Source of the DNA: Yersinia massiliensis CCUG 53443
GTDB taxonomy: Bacteria > Pseudomonadota > Gammaproteobacteria > Enterobacterales > Enterobacteriaceae
DNA length: 64,000 nucleotides
Direction of reading: 5' to 3'
Assembly (NCBI RefSeq): GCF_000312485.1
Contig: NZ_HE997646.1
Span: forward strand, 263,458 to 327,457
Shown here: positions 19,717 through 29,166 of the stretch, piece by piece
Layout: every line of letters begins with the position of its first letter
Position numbering within the stretch: the first letter of the stretch is position 1
Made by a program: the position numbers and the translations under genes
The notes under the pieces: generated by a model
What the model was told of the DNA's origin: nothing
The model's input: the letters and a program-made list of their open reading frames with translations, nothing else
Database searches by the model: none

Positions 19717-21567
19717 TTAAACCTCATCCACTGAATGGCCAGCCAAAGCACGGCGAATGGAGTCATCCATCCGGCGCGCGGCAAAATCTTGCGTTTGTGC
19801 ATCTAACGCCTTGATCGCAGCTTCGATTGCGTTCGGGTCATTGCCCTGCATCTGCTGCTGTAATAACGTCATCGCTTGAGCGATAGCCGTACTTTCTTGC
19901 TCACTGAGTAATGCGGCGTCTTGCGCCAATGCGCCTTGCAAACTTTCCAGCACACGGGCGCCTTCGACGCGTTGTTCCGCTAACTTACGCGCACTGATAT
20001 CTTCATGCGCATTCGCCATCGAATCTTTAATCATATTGGCAATTTCATCATCCGTTAGCCCGTAGGAGGGTTTCACCTGAATCGATGCCTCAACGCCAGT
20101 GGATTTCTCCATTGCCGTAACACTTAATAAGCCATCTGCATCCACTTGGAAAGTGACGCGAATATGCGCGCCACCCGCAGGCAGCGGTGGCAAGCCGCGC
20201 AAGGTGAAACGCGCTAATGAACGGCAGTCTTGTACCAGTTCACGCTCACCTTGCAGCACGTGAATCATCATCGCGCTTTGGCCATCTTTAAAGGTGGTGA
20301 ATTCTTGCGCGCGGGCAGCAGGGATCGTGGTGTTACGTGGGATCACTTTCTCCACCAATCCCCCCATGGTTTCCAGCCCCAATGAGAGTGGGATAACATC
20401 CAGCAGCAGCATGTCGCTGTCGGGTTTATTCCCCACCAGAATGTCAGCCTGAATCGCGGCACCAATAGCGACCACTTTATCGGGATCAATGGAAGTCAGT
20501 GGCGTGCGGCCAAAGAACTGCCCTACTTGTTCACGCACCAGCGGAACACGGGTTGAGCCTCCCACCATAACCACTTGCAGTACTTCGTCAGCAGTGACAC
20601 CTGCATCTTTCAACGTGCGACGACAAGCCATTAATGTACGTTTGACCAGTGAGGCGATCAAAGCCTCAAACTGTGCCCGCGTAACCTGTCCTTGCCAACC
20701 CGCCACAGAGACGTCGGCAACATCGGCATCACTCAAGGTAATCTTGGTCGCAATGGCCGCATCAAGGAGTTGCCGCTGGATACCATGATCAGCGCGGGAA
20801 TCGATACCTGCTTGCTCACGTAGCCAGTCTGCCAATAGATGATCGAAATCATCACCACCTAATGCGGAATCACCGCCCGTGGCCAGCACTTCAAACACAC
20901 CACGGCTAAGACGCAAAATAGAAATATCGAAGGTGCCGCCCCCGAGATCGTATACGGCAATCACCCCTTCTTGGCCTGAATCCAGACCGTATGCGATTGC
21001 CGCTGCCGTAGGCTCATTGAGCAAACGCAACACATGCAGCCCAGCCAAACGCGCGGCGTCTTTTGTGCCTTGACGTTGAGCATCATCAAAATAGGCAGGA
21101 ACAGTGATCACGACACCATCAAGTAAGCCTTCCAACGCAGCTTGTGCACGCTGTGCCAACGCTTTGAGGATATCCGCAGACACTTGGATAGGATTGACCC
21201 ATCCAGCCGCGGTCTGGATCATCGGTAAGCCGTTCTCGCTCGGTTGGAATTGATAAGGCAGATTAGGGTAACGCTGCACAATATCGGCCAAAGAGCGGCC
21301 CATCATGCGTTTGACTGAACTGATCGTATTGACGGGATCCTGCGCGGCGAACTCACGCGCATGCCAACCGACATCAATACCATTTTGTTGATAGTGCACC
21401 ACAGAGGGCAAGAGGTCCCGCTGCTGTTCATCGACCAGCGTTTGCGCTTTACCGCTACGCACGGTGGCAACCAAAGAGTTGGTAGTGCCTAAATCTATCC
21501 CAGCAGCCAACCGACGTTGATGCGGGGCCGCCGTTAAACCAGGCTCACTAATTTGTAATAAGGCCAT
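19717..21567 (-). CDS. hscA: Fe-S assembly Hsp70 chaperone HscA
   Basis: A 616-residue specialised Hsp70. The ATPase domain shows [39 protein letters not shown] and [10 protein letters not shown]; the substrate-binding domain follows from about residue 390. With its J-partner HscB it binds the LPPVK loop of IscU and drives cluster release to acceptors. It is separated from hscB by an unusually long 182-nt AT-rich gap, whereas the E. coli genes are almost adjacent. Confidence 0.97.
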   Translation of the reverse strand: MALLQISEPGLTAAPHQRRLAAGIDLGTTNSLVATVRSGKAQTLVDEQQRDLLPSVVHYQQNGIDVGWHAREFAAQDPVNTISSVKRMMGRSLADIVQRYPNLPYQFQPSENGLPMIQTAAGWVNPIQVSADILKALAQRAQAALEGLLDGVVITVPAYFDDAQRQGTKDAARLAGLHVLRLLNEPTAAAIAYGLDSGQEGVIAVYDLGGGTFDISILRLSRGVFEVLATGGDSALGGDDFDHLLADWLREQAGIDSRADHGIQRQLLDAAIATKITLSDADVADVSVAGWQGQVTRAQFEALIASLVKRTLMACRRTLKDAGVTADEVLQVVMVGGSTRVPLVREQVGQFFGRTPLTSIDPDKVVAIGAAIQADILVGNKPDSDMLLLDVIPLSLGLETMGGLVEKVIPRNTTIPAARAQEFTTFKDGQSAMMIHVLQGERELVQDCRSLARFTLRGLPPLPAGGAHIRVTFQVDADGLLSVTAMEKSTGVEASIQVKPSYGLTDDEIANMIKDSMANAHEDISARKLAEQRVEGARVLESLQGALAQDAALLSEQESTAIAQAMTLLQQQMQGNDPNAIEAAIKALDAQTQDFAARRMDDSIRRALAGHSVDEV

Positions 21568-21749
21568 GTTGAGCTTCCATCAATCATGAGTCTATAGCTA
21601 TACCGGTGATAAATTACAGGCCATATATAGCTATAAAAAAAACTGTCGCGACATGCTCTAATAAGAATTCATTCAGCATTTTGGTAACCAACAAATTGAA
21701 TTTTATTTATTTTTATCAATATGTTGCATGCTATTTATGCATAAGCTGC
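21568..21749 (-). promoter_or_regulatory. 182-nt AT-rich spacer with paired TATAGCTATA palindromes upstream of hscA
   Basis: Two identical 10-bp palindromes TATAGCTATA lie at 21593-21602 and 21626-21635, 33 bp apart (three helical turns), with a T8 run just upstream in the reading direction of hscA. The spacing and AT-richness suggest an internal promoter or operator for hscA-fdx-iscX. No coding sequence is present. Confidence 0.35.
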
Positions 21750-22274
21750 TTACGCAAAATCATCAAACAACCGCTCTTCTAACTGTTCTACTTGCTGCTG
21801 CAGTTTATCCAGAAAACGTAATTTTCGGACTGTATCCGCCGCAGGTTCCCACTGCTGTTGAGCCAACTGCTCGACCATTTGCTGAGTACGTGTTTGTGTC
21901 ATCAGAGCCAGTCGGTCGTTGAATGCCACGAGCTGGGCTTCGGCATCAGGTTGGCGTTCGATAGCATCAAGCTCTTCACGCAACTCCAACTGCTCCATCA
22001 AAAACGCAGTATCGCGCATGGTGTGCTGTTCGTTGCCTAAATCAAACCCCTGCAAAGATAGCATATACTCAGCCCGTTTTAACGGGTGCTTCAAGGTTTG
22101 GTAAGCATCATTGATAGTCGCGGCTTGTTGCAATGAAGCCAAACGCTCGCGTTCAGGCTGGTTTGCAAAACGGTCTGGATGGAATTGGCGCTGCAATTCT
22201 TGATAGCGGGTAGTGAGTTGGGTACCGTCAACCTGATAGCTAGCGGGTAACCCGAATAATGTAAAATAATCCAT
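21750..22274 (-). CDS. hscB: Fe-S assembly J-domain co-chaperone HscB
   Basis: A 174-residue J-protein partner of HscA. The N-terminal J domain carries the HPD motif ([15 protein letters not shown]), and the C-terminal helical domain (residues about 85-174) binds IscU. The start YFTLFGLP at the N-terminus matches E. coli HscB. It lies between iscA and hscA with long spacers on both sides. Confidence 0.96.
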   Translation of the reverse strand: MDYFTLFGLPASYQVDGTQLTTRYQELQRQFHPDRFANQPERERLASLQQAATINDAYQTLKHPLKRAEYMLSLQGFDLGNEQHTMRDTAFLMEQLELREELDAIERQPDAEAQLVAFNDRLALMTQTRTQQMVEQLAQQQWEPAADTVRKLRFLDKLQQQVEQLEERLFDDFA

Positions 22275-22416
22275 AGCTTGCTCTGGAGGTTGTCACTCTT
22301 CGTCATTAAAGCCGCAAGTGTTAGCTCGCGGCTTCACAGTCATACCAATGACGGCGAGTCGATGTAAAGCATCAAATGCCCGAGGCAGGAACGAAACCGA
22401 AATGAGGTTTTAACGC

Positions 22417-22473
22417 TTTCATGAGACGTTAAAGCATTGATTAGGCGTTAACGCTTTAATTAGACGTTAAAAC
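22417..22473. repeat. Three tandem 19-bp repeats overlapping the 3' end of iscA
   Basis: Units at 22417-22435, 22436-22454 and 22455-22473 share the core (G/A)(G/A)CGTTAA with flanking AT-rich positions (plus-strand TTTCATGAGACGTTAAAGC, ATTGATTAGGCGTTAACGC, TTTAATTAGACGTTAAAAC). A partial fourth (GTTTTAACGC) precedes them. The last unit contains the iscA codons for Phe-Asn-Val and its stop, so the others look like duplications of the gene end into the spacer. Confidence 0.8.
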
Positions 22474-22783
22474 TTTCGCCACATCCACACTCATTTGAGA
22501 CGTTCGGGTTGTTGAACTTAAAGCCTTCGTTCAGCCCCTCTTTGACGAAATCCAGCTCAGTACCGTCAAGATAGACCATGCTTTTGCCGTCGATGATCAC
22601 TTTCACGCCTTTGTCTTCAAAAACGATATCGTCATCGTTCATTTCATCAACAAATTCCAGCACATACGCCATTCCAGAACAGCCCGAAGTTCTCACACCC
22701 AAGCGCAGACCTAAGCCTTTACCACGGTGACTTAAAAAGGCGCTGACCCGTTGTGCAGCACTGTCGCTGATTGATATCGACAT
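22460..22783 (-). CDS. iscA: A-type Fe-S carrier IscA
   Basis: A 107-residue A-type carrier that receives clusters from IscU and passes them to apo-proteins. The three conserved cysteines are in [14 protein letters not shown] and the C-terminal CGCGESFNV. Its stop codon sits inside the last unit of a 19-bp tandem repeat. It is separated from iscU by 229 nt that contain an ERIC element. Confidence 0.97.
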   Translation of the reverse strand: MSISISDSAAQRVSAFLSHRGKGLGLRLGVRTSGCSGMAYVLEFVDEMNDDDIVFEDKGVKVIIDGKSMVYLDGTELDFVKEGLNEGFKFNNPNVSNECGCGESFNV

Positions 22784-22811
22784 ACAACAACCTCAACTCT
22801 GAAAACCCACT

Positions 22812-22939
22812 CATACCCTGCTCATCGTTCAAGTGACAGGTGTATTGGCGACTCTCGCAGCTCCGAATCACTGACTGATGCAAGCTCATCGGGTTATCTA
22901 ACGTGTCGCCTTCCTGCCCCCTAAATCTTTTTGGGCATA
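22812..22939 (-). repeat. ERIC element in the iscU-iscA spacer
   Basis: A 128-bp element with ends TATGCCC and GGGTATG. Read on the minus strand it contains segments matching the ERIC consensus: GATTTAGGGGGCAGGAAGG, CCCGATGAGCTTGCAT, AGTGATTCGG and GCCAATACACCTG...CTTGAA. ERICs are 127-bp imperfect palindromes that are usually transcribed and can alter mRNA stability. This copy lies inside the isc operon transcript. It is more diverged than the copy near suhB. Confidence 0.8.
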
Positions 22940-23012
22940 GACTCAGTGAATGAATACTGAGTTAAGAATGAGCTAGTGATTAATGACCTATTTTACAACT
23001 ACATGTTCGCAA

Positions 23013-23399
23013 TTACTTTGCAGTATGTTTGCTTTTGTAGTCGGCGATAGCCGCTTTAATGGCATCTTCCGCCAGAATCGAGCAGTGAATCTTGACTGGC
23101 GGTAACTCCAGTTCTTCAGCGATCTGGGTATTCTTGATCGCTTCAGCCTGATCAAGAGACTTGCCCTTCATCCATTCAGTGACCAAAGAGCTGGATGCAA
23201 TGGCGGAACCGCAGCCATAAGTTTTGAAACGTGCGTCTTCAATGATCCCGGCGTCGTTCACTTTGATCTGTAATTTCATAACGTCGCCGCAAGCAGGTGC
23301 ACCGACCATCCCGCTACCAATCGTTGGATCTGCGTTGTCGAATGAACCGACGTTGCGTGGATTTTCGTAATGATCGATTACTTTTTCGCTGTAAGCCAT
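23013..23399 (-). CDS. iscU: Fe-S cluster scaffold IscU
   Basis: A 128-residue scaffold on which IscS-derived sulfur and iron are assembled into [2Fe-2S]. Cluster ligands Cys37 (GAPACGDV), Asp39, Cys63 (YGCGSA) and Cys106 (HCS) are present, and the HscA recognition motif LPPVK precedes Cys106. It follows iscS by 30 nt. A 229-nt spacer separates it from iscA. Confidence 0.98.
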   Translation of the reverse strand: MAYSEKVIDHYENPRNVGSFDNADPTIGSGMVGAPACGDVMKLQIKVNDAGIIEDARFKTYGCGSAIASSSLVTEWMKGKSLDQAEAIKNTQIAEELELPPVKIHCSILAEDAIKAAIADYKSKHTAK

Positions 23400-23429
23400 G
23401 TGATTTCTCCTGAATCTTAAAGTCTGGAA

Positions 23430-24659
23430 TTAATGGTGAGACCATTCAATGCTGCTGATATCCACGCCCTGCTTGAACATTTCCCACAACGGAGACAAGT
23501 CACGCAGACGGCCAATGGATTTACGTACCAGCGCAATGGCGTAGTCGATCTCTTCTTCAGTGGTGAAACGCCCCAGAGAGAAACGAATTGAACTGTGAGC
23601 CAGTTCGTCGTTCATCCCCAACGCGCGCAACACGTAAGAAGGTTCCAGACTCGCGGAAGTACAGGCTGAACCTGATGAAACAGCCAAATCTTTCAGTGCC
23701 ATGATAAGCGACTCACCCTCAACATAGTTGAAGCTGACGTTCAGAATGCCAGGTGCGCCATTCTCTAAATCGCCGTTCAGATACACTTCTTCAATATCTT
23801 TAAGACCGTTCCACAGACGCAGACGCAGTGAACGTAAACGCGCAGCTTCGCTTTCCATCTCTTCTTTTGCGATACGGTAAGCTTCGCCCATACCCGCGAT
23901 TTGATGCACTGGCAATGTGCCGGAACGCATGCCGCGCTCATGACCACCACCGTGTTGTTGTGCTTCAATGCGAATACGCGGCTTACGACGAACAAATAGC
24001 GCACCAATACCCATCGGGCCATAAACTTTATGGGCAGAGAAAGACATCAGATCGACTTTCAGTTTGCTCAGATCGATAGGTAATTTACCGACGCTTTGTG
24101 TGGCATCGACATGGAAAATGATCCCACGGCTGCGGCACATTTCGCCAATTTCAGCGATATCCTGCACCACACCGATCTCATTATTCACATGCATGATAGA
24201 AACCAAAATGGTGTCTTCACGCATTGCCGCTTCAAGCTGTTTCAGGTCGATAATACCGTTAGGCTGCGGTGCCAAATACGTCACTTCGAAGCCTTCACGC
24301 TCCAATTGGCGACAGGTATCCAGCACAGCTTTATGTTCGGTTTTACAGGTGATGATGTGCTTGCCTTTCTTCTGATAGAAGTTAGCAGCACCTTTGATGG
24401 CCAGATTATCGGACTCTGTTGCACCGGAGGTGAAGACAATCTCGCGAGGGTCAGCACCAACCAATGCAGCAATATCATTACGTGCAATATCAACAGCTTC
24501 TTCTGCCTGCCAGCCAAACTTATGTGAACGAGAGGCGGGGTTACCGAAAATGCCATCCAGAGTCAGATACTGCATCATTTTTTCAGCGACACGAGGATCA
24601 ACTGGGGTCGTTGCTGCGTAATCCAAATAGATCGGTGTCTTTATTTTTGATTCGGTCAT
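23430..24659 (-). CDS. iscS: Cysteine desulfurase IscS
   Basis: A 409-residue PLP enzyme that converts cysteine to alanine and delivers persulfide sulfur to IscU, TusA, ThiI and others. The PLP lysine is in [12 protein letters not shown] and the sulfur-carrying cysteine is in [14 protein letters not shown]. The N-terminus [19 protein letters not shown] is five residues longer than E. coli IscS, and there is no internal Met before PIYLDY, so the start at 24659 is accepted. It follows iscR by 53 nt. Confidence 0.97.
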   Translation of the reverse strand: MTESKIKTPIYLDYAATTPVDPRVAEKMMQYLTLDGIFGNPASRSHKFGWQAEEAVDIARNDIAALVGADPREIVFTSGATESDNLAIKGAANFYQKKGKHIITCKTEHKAVLDTCRQLEREGFEVTYLAPQPNGIIDLKQLEAAMREDTILVSIMHVNNEIGVVQDIAEIGEMCRSRGIIFHVDATQSVGKLPIDLSKLKVDLMSFSAHKVYGPMGIGALFVRRKPRIRIEAQQHGGGHERGMRSGTLPVHQIAGMGEAYRIAKEEMESEAARLRSLRLRLWNGLKDIEEVYLNGDLENGAPGILNVSFNYVEGESLIMALKDLAVSSGSACTSASLEPSYVLRALGMNDELAHSSIRFSLGRFTTEEEIDYAIALVRKSIGRLRDLSPLWEMFKQGVDISSIEWSHH

Positions 24660-24712
24660 TGCTCTTATGCTCCGTACATCACTTCCAAAACGTAAAATTC
24701 CGCAGATTCTGC

Positions 24713-25207
24713 TTATGCGCGCAGATTGACGTTGATCGTCTCTTGCGGTCGGCCATTAGCCGTACGGCGCGTATCGTTATTCTGACGATCCGCAACCTCT
24801 AAGATATCTTGGTTATTCACCAGTTCTGCCAGTGTGATGTTATTGAGGAAGCTGCTGATGCGCTCGCTCAAATCACGCCATAATGTATGAGTCAGGCAAC
24901 GATCACCGCCCTGACAACCTTCTTTACCCTGACAACGGGTGGCATCGACAGATTCGTCAACAGCGGTAATCACAGCACCGACTGCGATTGCTGATGCATC
25001 TTTACCCAGCAGGTAACCGCCACCTGGACCACGAACGCTGGCGACTAAGCCATTTTTGCGTAACCGTGAGAAAAGTTGTTCCAAGTAGGATAACGAAATC
25101 CCCTGACGTTCAGAAATATCGGCCAGAGGAACTGGCCCGTCATGGGAATGTAATGCCACATCAAGCATGGCGGTCACGGCATAACGGCCTTTGGATGTCA
25201 GTCTCAT
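24713..25207 (-). CDS. iscR: Fe-S responsive transcription regulator IscR
   Basis: A 164-residue Rrf2-family regulator with a winged helix at the N-terminus and [2Fe-2S] ligands Cys92, Cys98, Cys104 and His107 ([16 protein letters not shown]). Holo-IscR represses this operon through type 1 sites; apo-IscR also acts at type 2 sites and controls virulence genes in pathogenic Yersinia. The open frame extends 21 codons upstream, but [11 protein letters not shown] at 25207 is the family start, and the longer version would run into the promoter. It is the first gene of the isc operon. Confidence 0.97.
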   Translation of the reverse strand: MRLTSKGRYAVTAMLDVALHSHDGPVPLADISERQGISLSYLEQLFSRLRKNGLVASVRGPGGGYLLGKDASAIAVGAVITAVDESVDATRCQGKEGCQGGDRCLTHTLWRDLSERISSFLNNITLAELVNNQDILEVADRQNNDTRRTANGRPQETINVNLRA

Positions 25208-25241
25208 AGCTAAAATTACCTGTTGGCGAAAACAAGCCAGA

Positions 25242-25299
25242 AGTCTGACATTCTTGAGTGTTTTAGTCAACTATTTAACCTAGTAATTCACTCAAGTAT
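25242..25299 (-). promoter_or_regulatory. isc promoter with two adjacent type 1 IscR boxes
   Basis: On the minus strand a -35 element TTGACT (25265-25270) lies 17 bp from an extended -10, TGTCAGACT (-10 hexamer 25242-25247). Two abutting 25-bp matches to the IscR type 1 consensus (ATASYYGACTRWWWYAGTCRRSTAT) occupy 25250-25274 (about 23 of 25 positions by eye) and 25275-25299 (weaker). The first overlaps the -35, as expected for repression by holo-IscR. Confidence 0.88.
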
Positions 25300-25363
25300 T
25301 ATTGACCTATTCCATTCTCAATAATATGCCGTGAAAATTATAATAACCATTTGATATAAGGCA

Positions 25364-26134
25364 TTAATTTTTATTATTTTCAGCTGAATGATTGGCGTCA
25401 CGCTGTGGGTATTTATCCTGCTTTTCAATTGACGTCAGCATGCCACGTAAGATATTCAGCTCTTGGGCCTCAGGGCGCGCGCGGGTAAACAAGCGGCGTA
25501 ATTTGCTCATAATCTGGCCCGGATGTGCCTGGCGGATAAAACCAGTATGAGACAGCACCTGTTCCAGATGCAGATAAAAGCGCTCCAAATCATCCACCAA
25601 TGGATATGGGGCTTCTTCTTCTATTATTGGTGCAGCCGCTTGTTGGCGATCAAGGAATGCCACCCGCACTTCATAAGCTAAGATTTGAACGGCCATCGCC
25701 AAATTTAGCGAGCTGTATTCTGGGTTTGCGGGGATCGCCACATGATAGTGGCATTTCTGTAACTCATCGTTCGTCAGACCGACTCGTTCACGACCAAACA
25801 CCAGCGCGATAGGGGCATGTTCTGCTTCACGCGCACTGCGAACACCGCATTCACGCGGTTCCAGCATTGGCCAAGGTAGTGTACGGGAACGAGCACTGGT
25901 GCCGACAACCAAACTACATCCGGCGAGCGCCTCATCCAAAGTATCGACGATAGTGGCATTACCTATCACATCACTGGCACCGGCAGAAAGCGCGATCGCC
26001 TGAGAGTCCGGTTTTACCAAAGGATTGACCAAATATAAATTGGTTAATCCCATTGTTTTCATGGCCCTAGCTGTCGAGCCCATATTGCCAGTGTGTGAAG
26101 TCTCAACCAAAACGATACGAATATTGTGTAACAT
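25364..26134 (-). CDS. trmJ: tRNA Cm32/Um32 2'-O-methyltransferase TrmJ
   Basis: A 256-residue SPOUT-class enzyme that methylates the ribose at position 32 of several tRNAs, using SAM. The SpoU motifs are clear: [32 protein letters not shown] and [14 protein letters not shown]. The C-terminal extension ([15 protein letters not shown] and on) is typical of TrmJ. It lies upstream of iscR on the same strand with 156 nt between. An ERIC element sits in its own upstream region. Confidence 0.96.
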   Translation of the reverse strand: MLHNIRIVLVETSHTGNMGSTARAMKTMGLTNLYLVNPLVKPDSQAIALSAGASDVIGNATIVDTLDEALAGCSLVVGTSARSRTLPWPMLEPRECGVRSAREAEHAPIALVFGRERVGLTNDELQKCHYHVAIPANPEYSSLNLAMAVQILAYEVRVAFLDRQQAAAPIIEEEAPYPLVDDLERFYLHLEQVLSHTGFIRQAHPGQIMSKLRRLFTRARPEAQELNILRGMLTSIEKQDKYPQRDANHSAENNKN

Positions 26135-26181
26135 ACAAACTCTGAGGATAACGGGTAATCGCCATATCTTAACACAGACAT

Positions 26182-26307
26182 ATACCCAAGCTACTTTGAG
26201 ATTTAGGTAGGCGGCAACTGAATGAATCCCCGGGAACTCAGATAACTAAGTGACTGGGGTGAGTAAGGGCAGCCAACACCCCTGCATCTTGAAGGACAAC
26301 GGGTATA
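26182..26307 (+). repeat. ERIC element between trmJ and suhB
   Basis: A 126-bp element bounded by the inverted ends TATACCC and GGGTATA. It contains the diagnostic ERIC core AAGTGACTGGGGTGAG and CAGCCAACACCCCTGC followed by TCTTGAAGG. It lies in the divergent trmJ/suhB intergenic region about 70 nt upstream of suhB, so it probably forms part of the suhB or trmJ 5' transcript. Confidence 0.93.
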
Positions 26308-26377
26308 GGCATTTATCGGATCCCCTGCTATACTATGCGCCGTTTCTCGTTCTTTAACATCCTAGTGGAAGATACCC

Positions 26378-27181
26378 ATGCATCCGATGCTGACTATCGC
26401 CATACGCGCTGCGCGTAAGGCCGGTAACCTGATTGCCAAAAATTATGAAACTCCGGACGCTGTCGAAGCGAGCCAGAAAGGCAGTAATGATTTTGTTACT
26501 AATGTAGACCGCGATGCTGAGCATCTGATCATCGACGTTATCCGTAAATCTTACCCAAAACACACTATTATCAGTGAAGAATGCGGTGAGTTGCTCGGCG
26601 AAGATTATGATGTGCAATGGGTTATTGATCCACTGGATGGCACCACCAACTTCATCAAACGTCTCCCCCATTTCGCTGTTTCTATCGCTGTGCGCATTAA
26701 AGGCCGCACCGAAGTCGCTGTTGTCTATGACCCAATGCGTAACGAGCTATTTACAGCAACCCGTGGTCAAGGCGCTCAGTTAAACGGTTATCGTCTGCGC
26801 GGCACCAATGCCAAAGAATTAGACGGCACCATTTTGGCGACAGGCTTCCCATTCAAAGTGAAACAACACGCACCTGCTTATCTGCGTGTCGTGGGTAAAC
26901 TGTTTGAGCATTGTGCAGACTTCCGTCGTACCGGCTCAGCCGCGCTGGATCTAGCCTATGTCGCTGCGGGCCGCGTTGACGGTTTCTTTGAAATTGGCTT
27001 GAAGCCGTGGGATTTCGCGGGTGGCGAACTGTTGGTTCGTGAGTCTGGCGGTATCGTGACTGACTTTGCTGGCGGCCATAATCATTTTAGCTCTGGTAAT
27101 GTCGTCGCGGGTAACCCACGTATTGTGAAATCTATCGTTCAAGCGATGAACGATGAAATTAGTGATGCATTGAAGCGCTAA
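26378..27181 (+). CDS. suhB: Inositol-1-monophosphatase / Nus factor SuhB
   Basis: A 267-residue Mg2+-dependent phosphatase of the IMPase family. The metal-binding motifs EECGE and DPLDGTTNF and the second-site motif KPWDFAGGELLVRESGG are present. In enterobacteria its main physiological role is as part of the rRNA antitermination complex with NusA/B/E/G rather than inositol metabolism. It is monocistronic, divergent from trmJ, and ends in a strong terminator. Confidence 0.97.
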   Translation: MHPMLTIAIRAARKAGNLIAKNYETPDAVEASQKGSNDFVTNVDRDAEHLIIDVIRKSYPKHTIISEECGELLGEDYDVQWVIDPLDGTTNFIKRLPHFAVSIAVRIKGRTEVAVVYDPMRNELFTATRGQGAQLNGYRLRGTNAKELDGTILATGFPFKVKQHAPAYLRVVGKLFEHCADFRRTGSAALDLAYVAAGRVDGFFEIGLKPWDFAGGELLVRESGGIVTDFAGGHNHFSSGNVVAGNPRIVKSIVQAMNDEISDALKR

Positions 27182-27206
27182 TTCTCTTTATTCGCGGTTT
27201 CAGCTA

Positions 27207-27241
27207 AAAAGCCAGTCAGAATTGAATGACTGGCTTTTTTT
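27207..27241 (+). terminator. Bidirectional terminator between suhB and the ZevB-like gene
   Basis: Stem AAAAGCCAGTCA / TGACTGGCTTTTTT with a short loop. T-rich on the right and A-rich on the left, it can serve both suhB and the convergent transporter gene. Confidence 0.9.
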
Positions 27242-27251
27242 ATCGCCAAAC

Positions 27252-28268
27252 TTAGCGGCCGAAAGGTCGGATTCCCCCGATAAATTCAGGCTGACTGGAA
27301 AGATAAAGCAGCCCTCCTGCAAACAGTAAAATAATCCCGCCAGTTAGCGCCAACGTCGACCAAGCAATTGCTCCCCATGCGGCTGGGGCGCGTTTTCGAC
27401 TTAATTTCACGGCCAATCGCCGCGCATAATGGACAAACAATGCCAGCAAAGAAATGGTAAGAGATGTCCCGACTGCCATAGCCAGCGCGGATAGTATCCC
27501 CCACCAATACACGCCGATGACTTTAGCAAACAGCAACACCATGATGGCACCTGAACAAGGCCGCATCCCCATCGCCAATACAATGGCCAATCGAGTACGC
27601 CAATCATTACCCGCTTGTAGCTCTTGCGCACTGGGTAAGTGGTGATGCCCACAGCCACAATCATCGCTATGGACATGATCGGCGGTGAAGGGTTGTATGC
27701 GCTGGATAGCTATTTTTTGCGGTTTTAACGCTTTTACCTGAATATAAAGCCGTTTTATCGCGCGATAGCACAGTAAAACACCTAACGCAGCCACGAGCAG
27801 GAAGCTCCCCTTTTCTAGCCAGAAGCTGCTTTGATGCAAATAACGGGAAGAGAGTTGCATTATCCCCAACAGCAACGTCACCAACATGATGGCGACACCA
27901 CCTTGCAGTATCGAAGCCGCAAAGGTCAGTTTCAGACTACTTTTTAGCTGTGCTGGGTGAGTCGCCAAATACGTGACAATCACCACTTTACCGTGCCCTG
28001 GGCCGACCGCATGCATCACACCATAAATCAAACTGAACAGCATCAGCGTTAAGCCGGTCTGATGTGGATTGGCCTTGACCTGTTGGAGTAATTGAGCCAT
28101 CTGTTGGTGCATGTTTTTTTGCCAAACCACTGTTTTAAAAAGCAGTTCAGGCCAATATAGCCACGCCAAATGGGTCGCGCCAGCCAGTAGCAACAGAAAA
28201 AGCAAAAGTGGCCAAAGATTTATCAACCAATGCCGCTGACGGGAAGCTACCTTGATACCTACTGACAT
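27252..28268 (-). CDS. ZevB-like/RcnA-family divalent metal transporter, inner membrane
   Basis: A 338-residue polytopic membrane protein of the NicO/RcnA nickel-cobalt transporter superfamily. Signature motifs HAVGPGHGKVV and GMRPCSGAI lie in membrane segments, and a cytoplasmic or periplasmic loop (about residues 195-215) is rich in metal ligands, HVHSDDCGCGHHH. It overlaps by 10 nt the upstream gene for a DUF1007 periplasmic protein. This pair matches ZevA-ZevB of Haemophilus influenzae, which supports zinc acquisition. Zinc is therefore a reasonable inference for the substrate, but nickel or cobalt cannot be excluded, and no Zur box was found. Confidence 0.8.
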   Translation of the reverse strand: MSVGIKVASRQRHWLINLWPLLLFLLLLAGATHLAWLYWPELLFKTVVWQKNMHQQMAQLLQQVKANPHQTGLTLMLFSLIYGVMHAVGPGHGKVVIVTYLATHPAQLKSSLKLTFAASILQGGVAIMLVTLLLGIMQLSSRYLHQSSFWLEKGSFLLVAALGVLLCYRAIKRLYIQVKALKPQKIAIQRIQPFTADHVHSDDCGCGHHHLPSAQELQAGNDWRTRLAIVLAMGMRPCSGAIMVLLFAKVIGVYWWGILSALAMAVGTSLTISLLALFVHYARRLAVKLSRKRAPAAWGAIAWSTLALTGGIILLFAGGLLYLSSQPEFIGGIRPFGR

Positions 28269-28969
28269 TGCACTGTTATCCGCTGTGCAAATTGTTTTCC
28301 AAGTTCCATATCTTCTCCAGGAGAATCACTTTTATCCAACGACAGCGCATAAGCCTGCAATGAAGCATTGGGATTCGGGGTGAATAAGGTCAATTTGCAG
28401 ATTTTTTCCATTTCTGGCGACAGCCTGACCGATTTGTTATCGGCATAGGTCATATCGACAAAATACGTAGGGTCATAAGTTGAAATAATGAACGGTTTAC
28501 CGGCTAAGGGTTGTGGTTCAGCCAATGGCATCACAAACGTTAAAACAGCTTGATGGCCCTTGCGTGCTAGATGGTATTCCGTTGGTAAATTTTTATATTT
28601 CACTGGGCTGCCATCACGATATATATCGGTGAAGTAGTGTTGCCCCAGTACGTTAGCCATGACTTCTGCCGCCAGTTTCTTCCAGATTTCAGAATCACTT
28701 TTGGCATTTTCAGCGTCATATAACAGATCGGCTGATGTAATTTCATCCATCGTCCAGACCATTTTCATGCCAACCAACATCTGTTTATCACTGACGAAGG
28801 TGGCATCCATATCAATAAAGCTGTGCGGGTGGGCCTCAGCAAAATGGCTATAAATGAACGCCCCTCCTGCAATGAGCAGAATCATCAGGCGGTTAACGGC
28901 GCTTGTTTTATCACTCACGGTCGATTTATCAATCACAGCCAAACTGTGATGATATAACATTTCTTGCAT
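28259..28969 (-). CDS. DUF1007 periplasmic metal-binding protein (ZevA-like)
   Basis: A 236-residue exported protein. After a hydrophilic start, a hydrophobic signal segment (LMILLIAGGAFIYSHFAEA) is followed by HPHSFIDMDATF, the conserved start of mature DUF1007 proteins, whose histidines are thought to bind metal. The start may be later than 28969: the Met of MILLIAGG would give a conventional signal peptide. The 3' end overlaps the transporter gene by 10 nt, indicating translational coupling. By analogy with H. influenzae ZevA it may hand zinc to the membrane partner. Confidence 0.8.
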   Translation of the reverse strand: MQEMLYHHSLAVIDKSTVSDKTSAVNRLMILLIAGGAFIYSHFAEAHPHSFIDMDATFVSDKQMLVGMKMVWTMDEITSADLLYDAENAKSDSEIWKKLAAEVMANVLGQHYFTDIYRDGSPVKYKNLPTEYHLARKGHQAVLTFVMPLAEPQPLAGKPFIISTYDPTYFVDMTYADNKSVRLSPEMEKICKLTLFTPNPNASLQAYALSLDKSDSPGEDMELGKQFAQRITVQCQ

Positions 28970-29166
28970 TAATCAATCCTTGGAAATCATCTGATAGCCC
29001 AATGTCATTGGCACAGCTAACAACCCTGTAGCGCCAAATACGCAGGGTATAACGTGATGCATGTTGAAAGTCGACACAAAACCACGCCGCCTCGCTAAAC
29101 CGAAAAGAATCTCTTTTGCTATGCTTAAACCTGATGAATAACGGCACATCCATCATGGAATGTTAT

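Noticed and set aside
28970..29166. Possible Zur box for the ZevA-like gene
   Set aside because: No good match to the Zur palindrome was found; only scattered GTTATA fragments.
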